This document shows positions 1 to 10,236 of a DNA stretch of 64,000 bases, piece after piece. The position numbers and the translations under genes were made by a program. The first letter of the stretch is position 1; every line of letters begins with the position of its first letter. The DNA comes from Ctenosaura bakeri (taxonomy: Eukaryota > Chordata > Lepidosauria > Squamata > Iguanidae): NCBI GenBank assembly GCA_948474755.1, contig CAOLHI010000061.1, positions 992,001-1,056,000 of the forward strand, written 5' to 3'. The notes beneath the pieces were generated by a model. That model searched no databases. It was not told where the DNA came from and saw only the letters and a program-made list of their open reading frames with translations.

Positions 1-94
1 ACTCTCCCTCTACTGTGTTAATATTATCTTTGACACTAAGGAAGAAGGGATAGTATTAATTACACCCAATGCAAAACAGACCACATGCGCACGT

Positions 95-110
95 GCACAC
101 ACACACACAG
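95..110. repeat. (AC)n microsatellite, short
   Basis: A short run of alternating A and C. It creates artefactual Thr/His-rich frames on both strands. Confidence 0.8.
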
Positions 111-315
111 GGTTTCCTGGCAGCTGAGAAACCCCATTGGGAAGAATAATAGGCCAACCAGAATTTTGTATCACAGAATGTGTACATCCTACAGTGCTAC
201 AGAGGAATTATTCTGGACAAAAACTCCACATGTTTTTATTGCACTAAAATCCTGTTTTCCTTGCAGAAAACAGGTCAGGAGTCCTGTTGCTAAATTACAA
301 TGTTCTAAGTGAACC

Positions 316-544
316 CGCAAGATGTAGTGGTTTGAGCACTGGACTACAACTCTGGACACCAGGGTTTGAACCCCGCTTAGCCACTGAAACCCACTGGGTG
401 ATCTTACGCAAGCCACACCATCTCAGCCTCAGAGGAAGGCAAATGCAACCTCCTTAAACAAATCTCGCCAAGAAAACCCTGTGATAGGGTCACCTTTGGG
501 TTGCCATACATTGGAAATGACTTGAAGGCACACAACAACAAACA
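316..544 (+). mobile_element. Sauria-type SINE, full length
   Basis: The 5' part is tRNA-related, with a degenerate A box (GTAGTGGTTTGAGC) and a B box (AGGGTTTGAACCC). The SINE body follows (CCCACTGGGTGA...AAGCC; CCAAGAAAACCCTGTGATAGGG). The 3' end is the Bov-B-like tail, ATGACTTGAAGGCACACAAC, with a short (CAA)n terminus. The A and B boxes are the internal RNA polymerase III promoter in this class, and mobilisation in trans by a Bov-B-type LINE is the established model. The family is recognised from its consensus features, so the exact subfamily is not known. Confidence 0.9.
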
Positions 545-1811
545 GTGAAGTCAGACTTATGCCACCACAATTCACTTTGGGGTCACTGCATTAGTCAGAA
601 TTCTGTACTAACTAGTGAAACAACCAAAACTTGCACCCCAGCATCCATCTTTTATGTGATGCGCCCCCTACCCTCCAAGATGGCAATTTCCATGTGATTA
701 GGGATCAGCAGAGATGCATCCAGCTGCTTTCCTATAGAAAGTTTCTAAAAAATGGGCTAAAGGGTGCTGTACTGTTTGAATTTTAATTCCTTCTTTTAAT
801 CTGTTTTTAGCTGTTTTAATTCTTTTGTAGTTTAATATTTACTATTTATATGGTTTTTGAAAAAACTGTGTTGTTTTAATATGCATTTAGTATGTTCAGC
901 AAATGTGGGGTATCATCAGCAGGGACCTCCTGAAGACACCATAGCTAATAAGACATAGTTATATACCACATGTATGTCCCATATGTAAGCTTTCCAGCCC
1001 AGCTTCTTCTTAAACAACAACAACGACAACAACAACGACACTTCTGTGCAGGAAAGAAAAACAATTCCTTGTGTCCAAAACCATTTTTCTGCACAGGAAA
1101 TAGACTGTTTAACACAAAATACTCCACACATTTTCTACATAGAATAATTCCTCCTCAACACTTTGGAATCTGAGAGAATACCATTGAGGAATATTTTCTC
1201 AACAGTGGGGAGAAAACTACTATAATGAGTAACCCTTACATGTATGGATGCAATATTCAAAGATTTATGTCCCTAAACTACACTGTACTGGGTTTCAGTC
1301 AGAATACAGGAATTGAACTACTGGTACATACTTTGTTTCAGAGTTGCCTGCCTTAGCAAAACTGTATGCAGTAGAACAAAAATGCCAGTGCTGGCAAGCA
1401 TGTCCTCTATAGTGCATGGGAAGACATGCACTTGAAGACATGTGTGCATGTACACATAAAAACATCACTTTTCCTCTCATCAGTCTTGTTTCTGGCTGAT
1501 GAGCACTAAAGGGGGAAAAGGAAGGATGGATATGGAGGAGCTCCAGGAAATAATGAGTGGATGTACTGTAGGTGTAACCCTTCCTCAGCCTCTAATTTCT
1601 CCCTGAAAATTTACTCCACTCCCCAATTAAGAGCAGTGTGGGGTAAGCACAGGGCAAGAAAGTACATAATTGTCTCATAACGAAGAGGTCAAAGTTCTGC
1701 ACCGAAACTGCAAAGATTAATTAAGTATAAATAAATCAAGCAAGTAAGAAAATGAGCAAGCAAGCAAGGTAGGAAACATGATATACATGAAGAAAAGTTA
1801 AGCCAAATTGC
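545..1811. other. Unassigned interval, no gene seen
   Basis: AT-rich. Positions 775-890 (TTTTAATCTG...TTGTAGTTTAATATTTAC) resemble the 3' non-coding part of a LINE. A short (CAA)n tract lies near 1013-1040. The small open frames here show no codon structure or recognisable domain. Confidence 0.4.
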
Positions 1812-2034
1812 ACTTTGTGTGTGCTTTTAAGTCATTTCCAACTTGTGGTGACTCTAAGATGAACAAATATTTGCAATTTTTGTTTGGGGGTGCTGTTGCC
1901 TTTTCCTTTTTCTGAGTCTGAGATAATGTGATTTGCCCAAGTTTACCAAGGGGGTTTCCATGACTGAAGAGAGATTTGAACCCTGGCTTTCAAGTCATAG
2001 TCCAATACTTAAACTACTACACCATGGTTGCTCT
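1812..2034 (-). mobile_element. Sauria-type SINE, reverse strand
   Basis: Read on the reverse strand it has the tRNA-like head, B box (GGGTTCAAATC), the conserved 'protein-free' body and the Bov-B-like tail GACTTAAAAGCACACAC. It is clearly diverged, with an extra G-rich stretch in the middle, so it is an older copy than the ones near 40.4 kb. Confidence 0.85.
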
Positions 2035-2246
2035 GCAAATAAAACTACATCCATCTAAACCACTGAAACCAACCAACTTATATTTAAGAAGATAATTCAA
2101 TTATCTCCAACCCAACTGAAATATTTCCCTACTTTTTAATTTTTGGACATTGTTCAGACCATTCCATGCAAATAGTTTGCTGTAGTCTTCAGACTGCTAA
2201 CTTCATAGCACAAGAAGGCTAAATGAGCACTAGCACATAGCTGCAG

Positions 2247-2291
2247 TGATTAAATCACAGTACAGCACAATTTTGTATTGTGATTTAATCA
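2247..2291. repeat. Perfect 13-bp inverted repeat
   Basis: TGATTAAATCACA at 2247-2259 is the exact reverse complement of the 13 bases at 2279-2291, with a 19-base spacer. A third related half-site (GATGTGATTTAACCA) lies near 2309. Each arm also contains the near-palindrome TGATTAAATCA. Confidence 0.75.
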
Positions 2292-2878
2292 ATTAACTTA
2301 TGTACTGTTGATGTGATTTAACCAATGTACTCATGTGCCCGTGCACATTGGTAACATATAAGAAGGAAAAAGGAGCAAACTGAAAACTATTTGCTATATG
2401 AACATCCATATACCAATTCCAACATTAATTTTTGAATTTTCCCAAGTTTAAGCAGAAAGCAGTCTGAATGGAATAAAAGCAGAGCAAAACTTAAAAAAAA
2501 AAAAAGTAACAGGAAATTCTGCTGAATCTGATATCCATTTATTCAGTTATAGATTCTAAATATTAGGACTCTTCCCTAGTTAAGGAAGTTGTTGAGTAAT
2601 CAGAGTTTGAACTGTTTAATTTATGAATGGTTTGATTGAATCTCCATATATTCAGAAGTGAATAAAGCAATGTGGAAAGTGTGCTTTTATCTGTAGATGG
2701 TACTTCTGTCATCTTAGAAGAGGTATTCTTTCTTGTTGTGAATAAAACAGGACTGCCTCTTTTAAGTATCTGCTGACACCATTTTTAGAAGAGCTTATAT
2801 TAAAACCTAGCTGAAGTGCCCAGCTTCCCAAGGATTAAAAATATTTTAGCCTCTAGCCACTCTAATTTGGTGCTGTCC

Positions 2879-2899
2879 TTCTCTCTCTCTCTCTCTCTC
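2879..2899. repeat. (CT)n microsatellite
   Basis: An uninterrupted CT run followed by a longer pyrimidine-rich tract to about 2950. Confidence 0.9.
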
Positions 2900-4282
2900 A
2901 TTCTTCCTCTATTCTTTTTTCTTCTCATCCCTCATCTTCATCTTCTCTCTCTTTTGAAATGTTAAGGAGGTCATGAAGAGAGAAGCAGTACCATATGGAG
3001 CTGTTCTGGAGAAATCAATATCCTAAATGTGCTTGTAGCTTTGTCATAGATTGTGAGGGATAGTTAAGGAAGTCTGCCACCTAATGACTGAAGCTGATAC
3101 TACAGTTTTAAGAGAGGTTTAATGAACTAAAATTATTAGGTTTATTTTTTTTTTAAGGTAACCCTGAGGTGTATACATCTAGGCTGCCCTTAATATGCCC
3201 TTAATATCTGTGTCAAATTTCAGGTTCCACATCTTGTACAATGGCAGAGAGAGATGTACAAGAGACATGCATCCGATTTTATTATTGTGTAGATAGCCAA
3301 CAGTTATAAGACGTGTGTACTCTGGGAGACTCTGGTAGTCAATTAGAAGATTTGACTGATTACACTACCTGATCCATTAAAATTTGCAGCTCTGCTAAAT
3401 ATTATGATCAGCTAGGTTTTGAGAGTCAGTTCACATATGCATAAATAGTACTTGATTGTTCAATACTTCATTACGCTAACTGGTAACTGTGCGTGAGAAT
3501 GAACTCAAATGAAAGAGGTGATAAGAAGTTATATCTGTGATATCAGGCCTAGTATTGTTCATAAGCTATTAAATGGTGTTGTGGTCAACAAAGGAAAAAC
3601 AAGCATCCAGAAAACAACTGCAAATTGAAACAAAACCAATCAAAACTTTTTCAATGTTTAAGAACAAATTAGATGTGCTCTTTCCTAGAGGAAAGCTAGA
3701 AGAAGAAATCCAACAATCCTTTGTTGATTACATGTCATGATACATATGAGTGTATGCAAATTGTTTTGCAGCTTGAAAGCTAAGCTAATCAGCTGAGTAA
3801 AAATGTTGGTCTGGATGTTTAGAAAGTGCCAAGTAGCAAGCCTAAATCAAGGGGAGTTTTGATCTGTGGGAACATTTCCAGCTCCCTCTGCCAACCTCTG
3901 CTTTTATCTCTTGCTCTCCTCTGAACCTAGTACTGAGAACTAAGGCATTATTATATCCTCTAAAAGCTTTGAACACAGAGATGGCAGCATGACATCAAAA
4001 AAAAAAAATGGTAGGAGACATTCAACTAGGGGGCAATAATGCTGTGGAAATAGAAGAACTGAAGTTACATGTACAACCATATTAATAACTGATGAACCAA
4101 TGAAAACTAAGGGCACTTTTGGGTCTTGCCAGTGGCTATAATAATACGCCTAATTATCTGATGCTTGGAATTAAGCCACTATCACTCTTCAACCTAAACA
4201 CTGTAAACTCAGATACAAACACATGTCTAGAGTGTCATGAAGATCCAACAGTGGGGTGGAAAAGAAAATGACAAAATCTTTT

Positions 4283-4350
4283 TCTTTATTATATTTACTT
4301 ATTGAATGTATATCCTGCCTTTCTCCCTAGATGGGATTCAAGATATAAAT
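4283..4350 (-). mobile_element. LINE 3'-end fragment
   Basis: On the reverse strand the order is a ...TTGAATCCCATCT... segment, then GGGAGAAAGGCAGGATATA, then an AAT-rich tail. This 'AGAAAGGCGGGATATAAATAA' type of terminus recurs near 56.37 kb in the other orientation. The LINE family is not certain. Confidence 0.5.
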
Positions 4351-4404
4351 CCTGTTCAACTCATTAATTGCTTCTGTTGTGCACATGCACATGGCAGAGG
4401 GTGG

Positions 4405-4530
4405 TTTACTGTGAGTTGAATCCAAAGTTAGTCATACTTAAAGCAGACCCACTGAAATGAATGCATTTCATTGACTGATTCCAGTGGGCCTGTTCTAAGT
4501 ATGATTATGTTTTGATTCAACCCAGTGTTT
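4405..4530. mobile_element. Palindromic MITE (GTTGAATCCAA type)
   Basis: The left arm runs GTGAGTTGAATCCAAAGTTAG, then TCATACTTAAAGCAGACCC. The right arm, GGGCCTGTTCTAAGTATGA, ending TTGATTCAACCCAG, is its diverged inverse. The centre carries AATGAATG...TTCATTGA. The shape is that of a small non-autonomous DNA transposon; the superfamily is unknown. Confidence 0.6.
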
Positions 4531-5537
4531 GAATGATGACTATTCAGCTCAGACACTTTCTAAACAGCTTCTTGTGCTTTAACAAAAAATCCCTTCCCTC
4601 AAAACACCTCTCTTTTTTTATGCCCGATGGAGAAAAACATTTCCATTCTTTTTCTTTTTCCCAGATTCCCAGACTGGTACCAACCAAGATTTGTGGAATC
4701 CTCCAGAAATTTCATTCCTCTTATTTAAACTCGTTTATTACTTCAAAATTACAGAGATGTTCTACTTGATGTAGAATCCCCTAATAACCTTCAAATGTAG
4801 CTACATGCAGAATTTCCATGACAGCTCTAATTTGCCACAGGATGGTGTGGAATAACAAGGCTTTTTTTAAAAAAAAAAAAATGATCAGGGTGGGGAACTT
4901 TGAATGGTTCAGTTATTTTGAACTACAACTTCCATCAGCTCCATCCAGTGTGGCCAATGGTAAAGGATTATGGAAGTTTCTGTGTTCTTGGAGAATTGAT
5001 TCAGCCTGTAAAATAGTACTCAGAGATATTATAATAAAAGGAATAATATAATTCTATCACATGCACTACATGCAAAAGACAAAATACAGAGGATGAAGCA
5101 GTTACTAACAACAGCAGGGAGTCCAACTATGAACTAAACCAAGCAATCCTCTATAAAAGGCATGTGTCTCTGTGAAATCCCAAAGTTACTAAACTGCTGT
5201 GATGTCATGTAATTTTCTCTCACATCTTAGTTTCTCACAGAAGAGAGAACAGCTACAGAATATTCATGTTCTATGAAGTTTTAGGAAAGGAGACAGATAG
5301 ACCATTTGGTTGAAGAGGAAAATGTAACAATGGTCCTATGATGAAGAAAGTTATACAGAAGGAAAACCAAACAATTCAGCAGGAAAAGCCACATGTCAAA
5401 GAGATGATCAGGAAACTGATGGTGTAACAGAAGGACTAAAGAAGAAGAGCAGAGTAGGCAGTAAGCTGACAAATAAAAAAGCGAAAAGAAGGAACCCTGG
5501 AGGAAGTGGCCTCAGAAAAGGATGAAAATAAGACAAA
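4531..5537. other. Unassigned interval with one MITE-like piece
   Basis: Nothing gene-like is seen. Positions 4887-4985 resemble one arm of the hAT-like MITE described at 24648 (GAACTACAACTTCCATCAGC, GTGGCCAATGGTAAAGGAT). Confidence 0.4.
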
Positions 5538-5738
5538 GGCCATTTCTATACTAGACTGTGATAGTGCTTTTATTCCATTTTCAATATCTGGTGGAATTTG
5601 TTTATAACTTACTGAGGCCAAAGAGCTCTCTGGCTGAGGATTCTAAAGGCCCTTCCCTAAACTGCAAACTCCAGGATTCCATAGGATGTTGAAAGTCGAA
5701 TAATAGCACTATAACAGTGTAGTGATGAAATGATGGCC
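5538..5738. mobile_element. Family X palindromic MITE
   Basis: The ends are GGCCATTTCTATACTAGACTG and its inverse, CAGTGTAGTGATGAAATGATGGCC. The arms contain TTATTCCATTTTCAATATC and GGATGTTGAAAGTCGAATAA, the X-family core. Between the arms is a spacer with AGAGCTCTCTGGCTGAG. The copy is diverged and no clear target duplication is left. Confidence 0.8.
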
Positions 5739-5833
5739 TGGGCGGGGGGCTTCACCCTTTTTAATAGAGAAGATGTATAAATTGAACTTTAGGAATATCA
5801 GAGTTATGGTGAGATGGATCAAAACTAAGTTAA

Positions 5834-6319
5834 ATGTAAAGTTGAAAGCTTTCATGGCCGGAATCCATAGGTTGTTGTGGGTTTTTCGGGCTTTGAGGCC
5901 ATGTTCTATTAGTATTTGCTCTTGACGTTTCGCCTGCATCTGTGGCTGGCATCTTCAGAGGATCTGGTGGCATAGAAGTAAGACAAAGTATATATACTTG
6001 TGTAGTCCCCGGGTGGGAGGAAGAAATTTGCATATGTTACAGTTGGCCTGTGTGATGGCCTATTGTTAAATGGGATATCCCCCAGGGTTGCATTGTCAGT
6101 CAAGGGATATGCATAACAGTGTGTTAAATACATTAGCATTCCATTGTATTGTTTCCTGTAGAGGACCTCCAGCGTCTGGGTGGTGTTCATTGCCACAAGT
6201 ATATATATTCTGTCTCACTTCCATGCCACCAGATCCTCTGAAGATGGCAGCCACAGATGCAGGAGCAAATACTAATAGAACACAGCCTCGAAGCCCAGAA
6301 AACCCACAACAACCTATAC
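5834..6319. mobile_element. Fold-back Penelope-like element remnant
   Basis: Two copies of the same terminal module face each other: 5834-5975 on the reverse strand and 6225-6319 on the forward strand. Each reads (outward) CTCTGAAGATG[C/G]CAGCCAC...GAACA[T/C][G/A]GCCTC...ACCCACAACAACC. Just upstream of each module is a TATATATAC tract. The whole unit is flanked by an 11-bp direct repeat AACTAAGTTAA (5823-5833 and 6320-6330), so it integrated as one piece. The reverse-strand module keeps a hammerhead-ribozyme-like core. Assignment to Penelope-like retroelements is inference from that core and from the inverted arrangement; no reverse transcriptase is present. Confidence 0.6.
5920..5962 (-). 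ncRNA. Hammerhead-ribozyme-like motif
   Basis: Read on the reverse strand: CTGAAGA (fits CUGANGA) at 5958-5952, a hairpin with TGCC...GGC stem, GAAAC at 5931-5927, and the cleavable-type triplet GTC at 5926-5924. GAAAC abuts GTC directly, so stem III would be only two pairs inside one molecule. The ACGU at that point is self-complementary, so a dimer could form a 4-bp stem. The other two copies of this module have lost the core. Activity is not shown. Confidence 0.45.
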
Positions 6320-6330
6320 AACTAAGTTAA

Positions 6331-6932
6331 CTGATAATAACTCTCACTGAAATCAGTGGAACAAGTCCTGTCTCTTACCTCATTTATTCCAGTGGGACAC
6401 AACTTCTCTGGTTTGTGCCTAATGTAAACATATTCCACTCACAATACTACAGGAGAAGCATGGCTGCCCCCTGAAAATAATCTTCTGCTCATTGTTCAAA
6501 TATATATATATATAAATATTATGAATGTACATGCTTATTAAGCACCTGCACTTGTACTCTTGGGTGCAAGGGCTCAAAGAGGCAGCTGCTCTCTTGGTAG
6601 CTGGCACATGTTCACTGATGGTTGAAATTGACTTGAACTTTTAAAAACTGGCATATAATTTATAGAACAATGCAGAACAAGGGCTTTTTTCCTGGTTCTT
6701 GATTTGCTGCTCTGTCGCTGCTGTATCTCAAAATAAATCAGTCTGCAGTGTGAATCTAGTATGTCTATAATTCTTATACATGTAATGAGCCTTGACTTTG
6801 TTTCCACCAATGTTATTGTAATTGTCATCCAAACCAAGTTTGATTACAAGTCAATTTATATCTTCCACAGCTGTGGAACCTGCACACTTGATGTGACTCA
6901 AGAGCCAAATTTCACCCTGCTATGTTGTTTGT
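6331..6932. other. Unassigned interval, no gene seen
   Basis: Mixed unique-looking sequence with a short (AT)n at about 6501-6513. Positions 6340-6415 may be a worn palindromic MITE (AAATCAGTGGAAC...TTCCAGTGGGAC) but this is weak. Confidence 0.35.
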
Positions 6933-7166
6933 TAGCCTAGATATCCTGAAGACACCAGATCCCATATCTTGGAAGATAAGTAGAATCAGCCATTGTTAGT
7001 ACTTGGATGGGAGACCACCAACAAATACCAGGTGCTATAAGCTACATTTCAGAGGAAGGAAGTGGCAAAGTCATCCTTGAGTATTCAGTTCCTAAGAAAA
7101 CCCTATGTAATGTATGGGTTGCCAGAAGTTGACAGGCAATTTGAAGGCACATACTCGCAAGTTGTT
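6933..7166 (+). mobile_element. 5S-rRNA-headed SINE (5S-Sauria type)
   Basis: Positions 6933-7038 align with vertebrate 5S rRNA: the box C region at 6995-7016 (GTTAGTACTTGGATGGGAG plus ACC) is intact and is followed by ATACCAGGTGCTATAAGCT. The element continues into a SINE body (CAGAGGAAGGAAGTGGCAAA, AAGAAAACCCTATG) and a Bov-B-like tail (GACAGGCAATTTGAAGGCAC). It is not a 5S gene: the 5' half is diverged and the 3' half is SINE. Such chimeric 5S/Sauria SINEs are known from anole lizards, as I recall. Confidence 0.8.
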
Positions 7167-8500
7167 TGTGGCTGGAACTCTTTCATTTCCATAGGAAATG
7201 GAAAAAAGTCTCATTTATGGTGCTCATTTGTAGAATGGTTTTACTTTACTCCCTAGTTACCTAGTTTGCTAAAAGGATAAACCAATTTAAAGAGGCAGTC
7301 ACGCAACAACCAAATAAGCTAGATGAAATGCTGCTGCTTCTACTGCTTCTGTGTCTCTGTGTCAACTATTCTGATTGTAAACAACGTTCATGTGACAAAA
7401 GCAAATCAAGGAAGAGTGAATTGTAGTATATGAATGCTGTAGTGATCAGAGTGGAAAAGAAAACATTATATTGGGCATGTCTGCATGTCAAGCTCCCAAA
7501 ATGCACTCTGTGAATTATCATGTTTACATATTTGAATATTAATAATAAAAAAACACTTCAAAAATTACAACTTTTGTCTGATTTTGAAATGTAATTCAGC
7601 TGGCACATGACAAGACATGACAGTTTGCCCTCTCTAGTCTAGCTTCAAATAAACAATTTGGTCTGGAATTTCCTGAGTAGGATATGGATTGTACAGATCA
7701 AGGGTAGAAAAATTGCAACTATTGGCACATCTGTAATCCCTCATCTATCTTCAATGTCTTCACCATTCCCATATTTATTTTAAAAAGGAACAATTTTGCA
7801 GAATTTTTTGCCCCCAAAACTACACAGAGAGCCCACCCCCTTATATGAAGCCTCTTAAAATAACCCAGCTGATAAACAGTCTAGGACTCCACTCTACCCT
7901 CAAATACCTCCATGTTCCTCTGCAGAGGAAATACAGAGGAAAATGGAGGTTTTGGGGCCTGTGGGGGTGTGTCTGGGGAGGGAATTAGCCTCTGGTTGCC
8001 ACACTATTGTCAGCCACACATATAAATCAAGCTTTTACCAAAACAAATCTAAGTTCAGCTATTGGAAAAAGGGAAACCATTAGTCTGAACCTAACTATTT
8101 GATGTGTGTGTGTGTGTGTGTGTGTGTGGCAAGAAGAACCTTGCCATGAAAAACCAGTTTTAACAAATCATCAAAACTAATGATAGTGCAAAGGACTATG
8201 ATAAACAGCATACACAGAGCTAGAAGAAAGAAACATCAGAAGACTGTCTGAGTTCAGACAATATACTACCTTCTCTCGTTGCTATTATGCAAATCCCAAG
8301 TGACAGCACTAGAGATAGATCTGTAGAAGTTAGTTGTTTTCCAAAGTAAGTTATTTAATTTTTTTTTTCCAGTAGCAAATGTAAGACTAAATTGCATTAT
8401 GGTCTGTAATATAATGATGGCTAACCTCACTTCTTTTGTAGTCGAACAGTAAGCATAATTTACAGTTACAGTTATATAGTTATATAGCTATGCAGTTATA
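7167..8500. other. Unassigned interval with (TG)n
   Basis: No gene seen. A (TG)n microsatellite lies at 8103-8128. Positions 8461-8490 are TATA-rich. Confidence 0.4.
8103..8128. repeat. (TG)n microsatellite
   Basis: Thirteen uninterrupted TG units, then GGCAAG. Confidence 0.95.
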
Positions 8501-8902
8501 AGCCATTTCCACACGTTACTTTATGTCGTCGTCATCCTCTGGTCACAATCCCAGCAGCACCTTTGCTGGGAAGGGAGTGTGATGGAAACACTTCCCTCCA
8601 CACCCAGCCAGGCAAGTGACACACGTCTGCCTTCCGTAGCACAGCCAGGCTGTTTCCCATGCTGAGCTGGGGAAGGAAGCACCTCCATTGTGCTTCCTGC
8701 CCTTCTGCATGGCAGGTAAGGATGGGAGTGTTGTGCGATCGTGGGTGCTTAGTGGATTTAATCCAGTAAGCAAATATATCACTATCATGACGGGTGGGGT
8801 GAGATAGCAGCGGAACTGTGATGACATTGTGCAGAAGCATGGCCCATGGACCACTGCCATCCCATCCCCATAGCGGGACTGCAATGCCATGTGGAAATGG
8901 CC
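8501..8902 (+). mobile_element. Family Z1 MITE with 3-bp duplication
   Basis: The ends are AGCCATTTCCACACGTTAC and the inverse GCCATGTGGAAATGGCC. ATA flanks both sides (8498-8500 and 8903-8905), the expected 3-bp target duplication of PIF/Harbinger-type transposons. The interior is GC-rich (CAGCAGCACCTTTGCTGGGA, then TTCCCATGCTGAGCTGGGGAA) and is homologous to the inverted copy at 39236-39596. The 146-codon reverse frame inside it has no recognisable domain and is not called. Confidence 0.75.
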
Positions 8903-8939
8903 ATAGTTAATCTTTACATCCGGTTCAGCAACTGCAAGG

Positions 8940-9065
8940 TTTTCAAGAGACTGTGGGACCTCAACTCCCATTGCTCTAACCACTACAGCTAGTAGTGAGA
9001 AATGCCTGCAGACGGCTGTTCAAAAACATGTGGAGATTCACACATTGCATGGAACAATGATGGAG
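8940..9065. mobile_element. Possible hAT-like MITE, decayed
   Basis: TGGGACCTCAACTCCCATTG followed by AACATGTGGAGATTCACACAT resembles the two arms of the hAT-like family (see 24648). Decay is heavy. Confidence 0.4.
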
Positions 9066-10077
9066 GAATATCACATGGTTCAAGTGCTGCCTCACGCTTC
9101 TACCTTGTGCTGTTTTGTGGATGTTGAGATGATGATGAGGTAGATAGGAAGAGAGTATGAGCTGGACCACATGACAGCAGCTTCAAGTGTCCAGATTTTT
9201 TTTTAACAAAGTAACTTCAGGTATCTTTTAAATTGCTTCCAAGAAACAAAATACTTTTGAGAAATTAGAAGTCTAACAGCAGCTGAGTAATTAGTTAATA
9301 GCTGTAACTAATTACTCCATGAAAGTAGCTTTTGTAACAACTAGATAGAATCCAAAATCATCAAACAATATATTTTTTTAAGACCAGACCTTTAAAAAGT
9401 ATGTGTTGCTTATGCTCAGGTTATGGAACCTACTTTAACTTAAGAAGATTAGGAAAGTGCATGCATTATTAATTATGTTAGAATATATTCTGTTCAAGGG
9501 GTGAGAAACCCAGGTAGAAGTACTACTTGGTGAGAAAGATGATCCAAGGAAATCAGTGAAAGAGTGAGCTGTCAGCTTCTAAAAGGAAAAAAATCACACA
9601 CATATACTACCAATGAAGGTTGTTCTTTTTATTGGTAGTTTGTTGCAAGTGACCAAGAGACAAACAAGGGATGCATGTTAGAAATGTCAGAGTATCAGTA
9701 GGTGCTCACTTCCTTATTACTGGAGAACTGCTTGAGATACAGTTCTCTCCAGGCCACCTCCTTTTCCACTGCTGTGCCATTGACCTTTTATTTTATACAC
9801 CTGTTCCTGACAAAACTGATTAGAGTTATGGACTAGCTTCTGTATGAGAAGATGCAGCACAAGGAGATACTGAAAATCTTAGGGTTCTTTCATTAATGAA
9901 GCACTTGTTGCAGCAAACCCATAAGTTGAAAAAATGAGGGCAGAAGTTAGAAAACATGAACACTGACAAATGGAAGCAGAAGGAATTTCAATCACAAGTA
10001 TGTAAATGCAAGCGGGTTGCTACAGCTCAGCTAAAATCTGGGAACTGTGTAGCCTAGGTTGAATAACTATGTCTCAG
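9066..10077. other. Unassigned interval, no gene seen
   Basis: Unique-looking AT-rich DNA. ACTACCAAT (9607-9615) and ATTGGTAGT (9631-9639) form a perfect 9-bp inverted repeat. Confidence 0.4.
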
Positions 10078-10236
10078 TTTCCACACTAGACTGTTATAGT
10101 GCTATTATTCCACTTTCAACATCCTATGGAATCCTGGGGTTTGCAGTTTAGGTAGGGGCTTTTGGCAAACCCCAGGATTCCATAGGATGTTGAATGTGGA
10201 ATAATAGTATTATAACAATCTAGTGCAGAAATGGCT
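10078..10236. mobile_element. Family X palindromic MITE
   Basis: The arms are CACTAGACTGTTATAGTGCTA with TTCCACTTTCAACATCCTAT and the inverse on the right, ending CAATCTAGTGCAGAAATGGC. The central spacer is short (GGTAGGGGCTTTTGG). The left terminus is damaged (CAGTTTCC for GGCCATTTC). Confidence 0.85.

Larger units (their letters stand above)
2035..4282. other. Unassigned interval with simple repeats
   Basis: No gene or dated repeat is recognised. It holds a perfect 13-bp inverted repeat (2247-2291), a (CT)n tract (about 2879-2899), a duplicated CTTAATATGCC motif near 3189, and several poly(A) runs (2491, 3997). All open frames are short. Confidence 0.4.

Noticed and set aside
316..420. tRNA gene
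   Set aside because: A and B boxes are present but the sequence does not fold as a tRNA and continues into SINE body and tail; the same holds for the other SINE heads.
6933..7040. 5S rRNA gene
   Set aside because: The 5' half is diverged and the sequence runs into a SINE body; it is a 5S-derived SINE.
8543..8983. 146-codon reverse frame
   Set aside because: It lies mostly inside the Z1 MITE and overlaps another frame on the same strand. No domain or codon structure is visible.
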